Shown here piece by piece: positions 6,410 to 10,024 of a DNA stretch of 10,024 nt. The notes below the pieces were generated by a model. That model had not been told where the DNA came from and searched no databases. It saw only the letters and a program-made list of their open reading frames with translations. Origin of the DNA: Deltaproteobacteria bacterium (GTDB lineage: Bacteria; Bdellovibrionota; JACOXK01; 2-02-FULL-40-11); assembly GCA_016193165.1 (NCBI GenBank), contig JACPST010000112.1:2395-12418 (forward strand). The letters are read 5' to 3'. The position numbers and the translations under genes are program-made. The stretch's first letter is position 1. Each line of letters opens with the position of its first letter.

Positions 6410-6824
6410 TAAAGAAGATATGGGCGATTTAGACCACATTCAATTTAGAGCCTTAGATGAAGGACTGGGAATTCATCCTTCGGTATTTAAATCTTCCCGG
6501 CCTTCTTCCCAAAACACTCCCCCAAAGATTTTAAAAGAACCTTCTCCACTTTCAGGTTCAACAAGCGCTTATACCTTTCTAGCTTTTTTATTAGATGAGC
6601 TTTTTATTCTTTTTTTCTTTGGTCTTTTATGCGGGCTCGCCTCTTGGCAGCTTCATATTCAAGGACTTCAAGCTTGGCTTTCTTTCATAAGCCAAGGCCA
6701 CGTTTTATTCTTTCACTTCTTATTATTTATGATGATCTCCCTTTTTTATTTTTTATTCTTCAACCAATTTAAAACTCCCTCTTTAGGAGAACTTTTTACG
6801 CGTCGTGTCCACACTGATTCCTAA
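6402..6824 (+). CDS. small two-helix inner-membrane protein, RDD-like
   Basis: A 140-residue protein with a polar cytoplasmic N-terminus (DHIQFRALDEGLGIHPSVF, then a Ser/Pro-rich stretch at about 29-55) and two strong membrane helices (about 57-82 and 99-121). It ends in a short basic tail, TPSLGELFTRRVHTDS. The acidic residue in the first helix (AFLLDELF) and the G-E-L-F-x-R-R-V ending recall the start of RDD-family membrane proteins. Those usually have more helices, so this may be a shortened member or something unrelated. It is wedged between rsmE (8-bp overlap) and rfaE2 (20-bp overlap), so it is surely co-transcribed with them. The start is GTG, chosen for its Shine-Dalgarno sequence at 6388-6392. 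No function can be stated. Confidence 0.75.
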   Translation: MYSKEDMGDLDHIQFRALDEGLGIHPSVFKSSRPSSQNTPPKILKEPSPLSGSTSAYTFLAFLLDELFILFFFGLLCGLASWQLHIQGLQAWLSFISQGHVLFFHFLLFMMISLFYFLFFNQFKTPSLGELFTRRVHTDS

Positions 6825-7293
6825 ATTATACGCCGTTCAAAAGTTAAGACTTCTTTTAGCAAGACTTCAGGGCAAAAAGAAAAAGGTTGTTTTTACTAAT
6901 GGCTGTTTTGATATTTTGCATGCTGGACATGTCCGTTACTTAAATAAAGCTAAAAAATACGGAGATGTCCTGGTGGTCGCCTTAAATTCAGATAGCTCTG
7001 TTAAAAAAATTAAAGGCTCTTTGCGTCCCATCGTTCCTTTAAAAGAAAGAGCGGAGATTATGGGGGCTTTAAAAGCGGTGGACTTTGTCACTTTTTTCCA
7101 CGAAGACACGCCTTATAAAACCATTGCCGCCTTAAAACCCGATATCCTTGTGAAAGGAGGAGACTGGACCAAAGATAAAATTATAGGCTCAGACCTTGTT
7201 CTTAAAAATGGCGGCAAAGTCAAAACGATCCACTACGTCCAAGGAAAATCTACAACGAACATTATTGACTCTATCCTTAAAAAATATCGCTAA
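6805..7293 (+). CDS. rfaE2: D-glycero-beta-D-manno-heptose 1-phosphate adenylyltransferase
   Basis: A 162-residue cytidylyltransferase-fold enzyme that transfers AMP from ATP to heptose 1-phosphate, a step in making ADP-heptose for the LPS inner core. Seen: the nucleotide-binding start VVFTNGCFDILHAGHVRYL with the HxGH motif at H39-A-G-H42; VVALNSDSSVKKIKG; RPIVPLKERAEIMGALKAVDFV; DILVKGGDW; and the C-terminal GKSTTNII. Length matches the stand-alone RfaE2/HldC form, as opposed to the HldE fusion with the kinase. No kinase partner (RfaE1) lies nearby. The GTG start at 6805 overlaps the previous gene by 20 bp. An AGGAG at 6785-6789 is 15 bases upstream, rather far, so the start is probable rather than certain. 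The stop overlaps that of the convergent gene by 4 bp. Confidence 0.94.
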   Translation: MSTLIPKLYAVQKLRLLLARLQGKKKKVVFTNGCFDILHAGHVRYLNKAKKYGDVLVVALNSDSSVKKIKGSLRPIVPLKERAEIMGALKAVDFVTFFHEDTPYKTIAALKPDILVKGGDWTKDKIIGSDLVLKNGGKVKTIHYVQGKSTTNIIDSILKKYR

Positions 7294-7628
7294 AACTCAA
7301 ACGTATAATCCCGAAAGGCCACATTACTCCCCTGAGGGGAAGCTGGCAAATCATGAATGGCAATGATGCGACACGTCCTTAAAAGCTGAATCAGGACACT
7401 AGCTTTTTTAGGACCATCCGCGGCACTAATCTCTGGAAAATAATAAAATTTGCCTTGGCTAAAAAAGAAGACTTCAATATCTCCAGAAGAATGGTTGCGT
7501 AAACCTATACGGCTCATTTGATTTTTTTGAATGGTTTTCGTCTCAGCCTGAGATACCGAAACAAAAAGTATTCCCACAAAGATACTTGCGACTCCATAAA
7601 CCAAAAACAGTTTTAGATAAGATTTCAT
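7290..7628 (-). CDS. small secreted protein of unknown function
   Basis: A 112-residue protein with a textbook signal peptide: MKSYLK, a long hydrophobic core to about residue 24, and probable cleavage after VSQA (about 28-29). The mature part is about 84 residues and looks beta-rich (IEVFFFSQGKFYYFPEI, NVAFRDYTFEF), with a single Cys in LLRTCRIIAIHDLP. I do not recognise it. It lies downstream of the probable outer-membrane protein gene on the same strand with a gap of about 55 bp, so it may share its transcript. A strong ribosome binding site precedes it. Its stop overlaps that of rfaE2. Confidence 0.75.
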   Translation of the reverse strand: MKSYLKLFLVYGVASIFVGILFVSVSQAETKTIQKNQMSRIGLRNHSSGDIEVFFFSQGKFYYFPEISAADGPKKASVLIQLLRTCRIIAIHDLPASPQGSNVAFRDYTFEF

Positions 7629-7636
7629 GTTTGTTT

Positions 7637-7641
7637 CCTCC
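7637..7641 (-). promoter_or_regulatory. ribosome binding site of the small secreted protein
   Basis: GGAGG within AAGGGAGG on the minus strand, 8 bases before the ATG at 7628. It is the best Shine-Dalgarno sequence in the window, showing that this host does use classical sites although many of its genes lack them. Confidence 0.65.
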
Positions 7642-7683
7642 CTTATAAAATCATTTTCGGCTTATAGAGGAAGGAACTTAAGG

Positions 7684-8484
7684 TTAAATTTCTATGCTGA
7701 TTTTAAAGCTGACAGAGTCTATTTTTTTGAAAGTCGCCGGAGCATCTATTTGGCTCGTTAAATTAAAAATAAAAAGTTTGGTGCTGAGCCCACCAAAATA
7801 ACGATAATCTTGAAGGGTATGAGTCTGAGAAGCATCGAGAGCAATTAAACTCTTTTTAAATTCCCCATTAATCGCCATATATCCAATCCCGGCATAAGGG
7901 ATTAGCCGCAAAGGAATAAGGGGAGGTTTGACAGAACGACTCACAGAAACATCCGCACCATAGGTGTCTGATTTAAAAAAACTCAGATACAAACGATTAT
8001 ACGTGGCCCGCACAGCTAGAGAGATTGGAAACTCCTCTTCCCGAAGAAGTGTGTATTTTAAGCCTCCTCCATAAACGGCTAAGGCTTCAATTTCCTGCGG
8101 CAAAGCATCACGACTTAAAACTAATCTGGGAAGAAAAAGAGAAATTTCAGCATCCAGATTAGGAGTTAATCCTTTGGCTGCATGGAAACGAGGGAAATAG
8201 GCAGGCAAGTTTAAAGGTCGATTAAAAATTTGAAATGTATTTTGAGGAAGAGAAGTAACTTCCACCCCTACATTAAACCCCCAAATTCCTAAAGGGCTAG
8301 CCGGCGCCAAAGTCCTAAAGTTAGATACAACTCCTGTCAATTCTGTAAATCTTTTCAGCTCCGCATTCGCACGAGTTTTAATTTCATCCAAACTCATGGG
8401 ATTAAAATTTGAAAAAGATGTTTGCGCAAAACTGACGTGAGACCAAAGAGCTATAACGAACAACAAAACCAAAATAGATTTCAT
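7684..8484 (-). CDS. probable outer-membrane beta-barrel protein (possibly DUF6588-like)
   Basis: A 266-residue protein from the ATG at 8484 (a GTG at 8493 would add three residues). It has a signal peptide (KSILVLLFVIALWSHVSFAQ), then an N-terminal helical segment (SLDEIKTRANAELKRFTELTGVVSNF). Alternating polar and hydrophobic strands typical of a barrel follow: GIWGFNVGVEVTSL, IEALAVYGGGLKYTL, ISLAVRATYNRLYLSFFKS, LIPYAGIGYMAINGEF, YRYFGGLSTKLFIFNLTSQIDA. The end SVSFKISIEI resembles a terminal strand but lacks the classic final Phe. The layout recalls DUF6588 family outer-membrane proteins; this is from memory and needs a profile search. It starts 43 bp after the last microcompartment gene on the same strand, so read-through from that operon is possible, but a functional link is not shown. 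Confidence 0.7.
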   Translation of the reverse strand: MKSILVLLFVIALWSHVSFAQTSFSNFNPMSLDEIKTRANAELKRFTELTGVVSNFRTLAPASPLGIWGFNVGVEVTSLPQNTFQIFNRPLNLPAYFPRFHAAKGLTPNLDAEISLFLPRLVLSRDALPQEIEALAVYGGGLKYTLLREEEFPISLAVRATYNRLYLSFFKSDTYGADVSVSRSVKPPLIPLRLIPYAGIGYMAINGEFKKSLIALDASQTHTLQDYRYFGGLSTKLFIFNLTSQIDAPATFKKIDSVSFKISIEI

Positions 8485-8526
8485 AAAAAACACTCTTTTT
8501 TAGCATAAATTTTAAGCAAATGCAAT

Positions 8527-8781
8527 TTAATCGACGATTCCACAGATTAGGGAATTCACAGGAGCAAGGTCGTTTTGAAGAATTTGGCGGCAGGAATTAC
8601 CTTCGCGATTGATGAGGACAATATCTCCCACCCGAGCTTGAACAGAGTCTAGAGCTAAGAACGTATTTCCTTTAGAATTTTTATTTTTATCGATAGGCTG
8701 AACCACATACAAAGTGCGACCTTTTAATGCTTCGTGTTTTTGTGTGGCCACAACAGGCCCCAAGACTTTCGCTAGAATCAT
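8527..8781 (-). CDS. microcompartment vertex protein, EutN/CcmL/PduN family (second copy in operon order)
   Basis: An 84-residue BMC-P (Pfam EutN_CcmL) protein; such proteins form pentamers that cap the vertices of microcompartment shells. Seen: the family start MILAKVLGPVVATQKHEALKG, then LYVVQPID, the core ALDSVQARVGDIVLI and the end PVNSLICGIVD. The segment NREGNSCRQIL replaces the usual small-residue S/G-rich loop. It has two cysteines (64 and 80), while the neighbouring paralogue has none. The start ATG overlaps the stop of the upstream copy by 4 bp (ATGA), so translation is probably coupled. It is the last recognisable microcompartment gene of the operon in this window. Length is slightly short but normal for the family. 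Confidence 0.92.
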   Translation of the reverse strand: MILAKVLGPVVATQKHEALKGRTLYVVQPIDKNKNSKGNTFLALDSVQARVGDIVLINREGNSCRQILQNDLAPVNSLICGIVD

Positions 8782-9041
8782 ACAGACACCGAATCCACGA
8801 TCCCAATAATCGCAGCATCGACGGGTGTAAAAGTTTCTGGCATGGCCAATGCCGCCTCACGAGAGGAAACCCAAATCACTTGATCTCCAGGACGAGAACC
8901 TACGGTATCCGCGGCAATGAGCAAATCTCCCGTTGGTTTTTGATGTTCGTCTTGGGGTTCTAAAACATAAAGCGCCGAAGTTTTCAAAGAAGCGTCTTTT
9001 TGAGTGGCCACCACTACCCCCAGCACTTTTCCTAAATTCAT
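8778..9041 (-). CDS. microcompartment vertex protein, EutN/CcmL/PduN family (first copy in operon order)
   Basis: An 87-residue BMC-P pentamer-forming shell protein. Seen: MNLGKVLGVVVATQKDASLK, LYVLEPQDE, a strongly conserved core LLIAADTVGSRPGDQVIWVSSREAA and the end PVDAAIIGIVDSVSV. It is clearly a paralogue of the next gene (shared VLG.VVATQK, PV...I.GIVD and GD.V) but well diverged from it and without cysteines. Two different vertex proteins in one locus may tune closure or form separate vertices. The start overlaps the stop of the PduT-like gene by 4 bp, and the stop overlaps the next start by 4 bp. Confidence 0.94.
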   Translation of the reverse strand: MNLGKVLGVVVATQKDASLKTSALYVLEPQDEHQKPTGDLLIAADTVGSRPGDQVIWVSSREAALAMPETFTPVDAAIIGIVDSVSV

Positions 9042-9592
9042 GGAGACACTCTCACACTAAAATCCTCATGCGGACGAGGAATTGTTTCACTTCGTAAATA
9101 CATATTGGATCCTTCTAACACTTTGACCGCACTACTCACAGCGGCTTCGACTTCACTCAAGTCTCCACTTAAAACAAAATATCCTTTACCCCCTAATCCT
9201 TGGCCCAATCTCATTTCAATCAAACTCACTCGAGCTGATTTTAAAGCTTGGTCTGCTGAAACAATCGTCGAGGCCACAGACAATGTTTCTACAACCCCCA
9301 CAGAATCTAATTTTATTTTTTGGAAATGTTTTTTAATCGCGGGAACGATTTGTTCATGAACATTGGGAATAAATAAAGAATCCACTAAAAAACTTTCGGC
9401 TATTTGAATGCCAGCTTGGGTAGCCTCTTGAATCGAAGCCACATCGCCATTAACCAAAACCAAATATTTTCCAGGAGAGGTGGTTTCAGACATCAAAAGT
9501 TCCACCGGAGCTTTCTTCATCATGGCGTCTTGCGCTAAAAGTCCACGCGCAATACTGCTGAGTTCTATAAGTCCAATCGCTGGTTTCATCAT
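9038..9592 (-). CDS. tandem-domain microcompartment shell protein, PduT-like (BMC-T)
   Basis: A 184-residue protein of two fused BMC domains (about 4-90 and 97-165), which trimerises into a pseudo-hexameric shell tile. The resemblance to PduT is strong along the length: AIGLIELSSIARG, VELLMSETTSPGKYLVLVNGD, SFLVDSLFIPNVH, VGVVETLSVAS, GQGLGGKGYFVLSGD and the C-terminal IPRPHE. Its length equals that of enterobacterial PduT. Odd: PduT holds a [4Fe-4S] cluster at the trimer pore through Cys38 in a T-x-C-P-G-K context. Here the aligned residue is Ser39 (TTSPGK), and the protein contains no cysteine anywhere, so it should not bind that cluster. The pore may instead pass small polar molecules. An ATG at 9589 is the alternative start. 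The 3' end overlaps the first vertex gene by 4 bp; the 5' end follows the aldehyde dehydrogenase after 20 bp. Confidence 0.94.
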   Translation of the reverse strand: MMKPAIGLIELSSIARGLLAQDAMMKKAPVELLMSETTSPGKYLVLVNGDVASIQEATQAGIQIAESFLVDSLFIPNVHEQIVPAIKKHFQKIKLDSVGVVETLSVASTIVSADQALKSARVSLIEMRLGQGLGGKGYFVLSGDLSEVEAAVSSAVKVLEGSNMYLRSETIPRPHEDFSVRVSP

Positions 9593-9608
9593 ATATTATC
9601 CATGAAGA

Positions 9609-9630
9609 CGTTTTAGATAATTCTAAAACG
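9609..9630 (-). promoter_or_regulatory. hairpin at the end of the aldehyde dehydrogenase gene
   Basis: CGTTTTAGA, loop TAAT, TCTAAAACG: a perfect 9-bp stem that spans the aldehyde dehydrogenase stop codon (9613-9615) and ends about 17 bases before the shell-gene start. It lacks a following T-run on the minus strand, so it is more likely an mRNA processing or stabilising element, or a partial attenuator, than a full terminator. The role is inferred. Confidence 0.45.
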
Positions 9631-10024
9631 GTCTTTCAGGACACATCGCAATTCTTTTGTAAAATTTCTAGCAGAAGTCAGTCCTTCTCCGGTGGGGGAG
9701 GCAATTGTAAACGAAGTAAATCCTTCACCTTCAAGTCCTAGACCCGCGTAAGAGGGACCATTTTTCACAAAAATAGCCGTTTGAATTCTTTTGGCCATTT
9801 TATGAAGGTGATCAATATTTTTAGAATGCATGACAGCGGTGTGACCAAACCCGTGTTCCACTTCTTTGGCAAGCTCAATGGCTTCATCTACATTTCGCAC
9901 CCGAACCAAAGGAATGACAGGCATCAAAAGCTCTCGCGTCACAAACAAATGATCGGCAGGCGTTTCAGCCAAAACGAGACGGATGTCATCGCCGACTGTG
10001 ACTCCAATTTCTTTTAAAATGACA
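9613..10024 (-). CDS. CoA-acylating aldehyde dehydrogenase, PduP/EutE family (5' part outside window)
   Basis: The C-terminal 137 residues of an enzyme that oxidises an aldehyde to acyl-CoA with NAD+ and CoA, the signature reaction of metabolosome-type microcompartments. Seen: ILKEIGVTVGDDIRLVLAETPADHLFVTRELLMPVIPLVRV; DVDEAIELA-type helix (NVDEAIELAKEVEHGFGHTAVMHSKN); the family-typical IQTAIFVKNGPSYAGLGLEGEG; and FTIASPTGEGLTSARNFTKELRCVLKDRF. These match the C-termini of PduP and EutE rather than general aldehyde dehydrogenases. The catalytic cysteine and any N-terminal encapsulation peptide lie outside. No amphipathic encapsulation helix is appended at the C-terminus, which ends RFRII. 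Directly upstream of the PduT-like shell gene, so it is the encapsulated core enzyme by context. Propionaldehyde, acetaldehyde and lactaldehyde cannot be told apart here. Confidence 0.93.
   Translation of the reverse strand, partial: VILKEIGVTVGDDIRLVLAETPADHLFVTRELLMPVIPLVRVRNVDEAIELAKEVEHGFGHTAVMHSKNIDHLHKMAKRIQTAIFVKNGPSYAGLGLEGEGFTSFTIASPTGEGLTSARNFTKELRCVLKDRFRII

Noticed and set aside
7328..7340. TCCCC-TGA-GGGGA hairpin just after rfaE2, as a terminator
   Set aside because: Only a 5-bp stem with no T-run on either strand, and it lies in the coding sequence of the small secreted protein.
8503..8517. Imperfect palindrome GCATAAA-T-TTTAAGC between the shell gene and the barrel gene
   Set aside because: A very AT-rich stem of six pairs with no T-run on the minus strand; too weak to call a terminator or operator.
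8727..9359. Plus-strand open frames across the vertex and shell protein genes (8727-8963 and 9105-9359)
   Set aside because: They run antisense to firmly identified microcompartment genes, lack ribosome binding sites and have no family features; they are by-products of the coding strand.
1..10024. CRISPR arrays, tRNA or rRNA genes, transposases, phage genes
   Set aside because: No regularly spaced repeats, no cloverleaf or rRNA signature sequences and no integrase or transposase motifs were seen in any frame.

Overview
The window looks like a piece of chromosome from an AT-rich (by eye roughly 40 % GC), densely coding Gram-negative bacterium, probably uncultured. The Gram-negative reading rests on an LPS/heptose enzyme (RfaE2), a probable outer-membrane beta-barrel, a lipoprotein with a lipobox and a periplasmic PBP4-type peptidase. 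A deltaproteobacterial/Bdellovibrionota-like or candidate-phylum host would fit, but nothing here proves the lineage.

Left part (1-2486): a truncated PBP4/DacB-type D-Ala-D-Ala carboxypeptidase on the minus strand lies head to head with an OppA/DppA-like peptide-binding lipoprotein on the plus strand. Their start codons touch. A good sigma70-type promoter (TTGACA, 18 bp, TATAGT) with a perfect 15-bp palindrome in its spacer sits between or inside their 5' ends.

Middle part (2452-5677): a secreted protein of unknown function (minus) and a receiver-GGDEF diguanylate cyclase (plus) diverge from a 150-bp palindromic element with 23-bp perfect terminal inverted repeats and a GC-rich core. The element is open in one frame on each strand and appears to have replaced the original 5' end of the secreted-protein gene. 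A second unknown exported protein (minus) follows, then a non-coding stretch of about 230 bp rich in dyad symmetry.

Right-middle part (5678-8484): rsmE (16S rRNA m3U1498 methyltransferase), a small two-helix membrane protein and rfaE2 (heptose-1-phosphate adenylyltransferase) overlap end to end as a plus-strand operon. A small secreted protein and a probable outer-membrane beta-barrel lie on the minus strand.

Right end (8527-10024): a bacterial microcompartment (BMC) operon on the minus strand, read in the order PduP/EutE-like CoA-acylating aldehyde dehydrogenase (cut by the window edge), PduT-like tandem-domain shell trimer, and two different EutN/CcmL/PduN vertex pentamers. The last three are joined by 4-bp overlaps. 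This is the most notable system here: part of an aldehyde-oxidising metabolosome whose substrate enzyme lies beyond the window. Its PduT-like trimer has no cysteine at all, so it cannot carry the [4Fe-4S] cluster known from PduT.

Three convergent gene pairs overlap at their 3' ends with no visible terminator, and several genes start without a Shine-Dalgarno sequence close to their promoters. No tRNA, rRNA, CRISPR array or transposase gene was seen.
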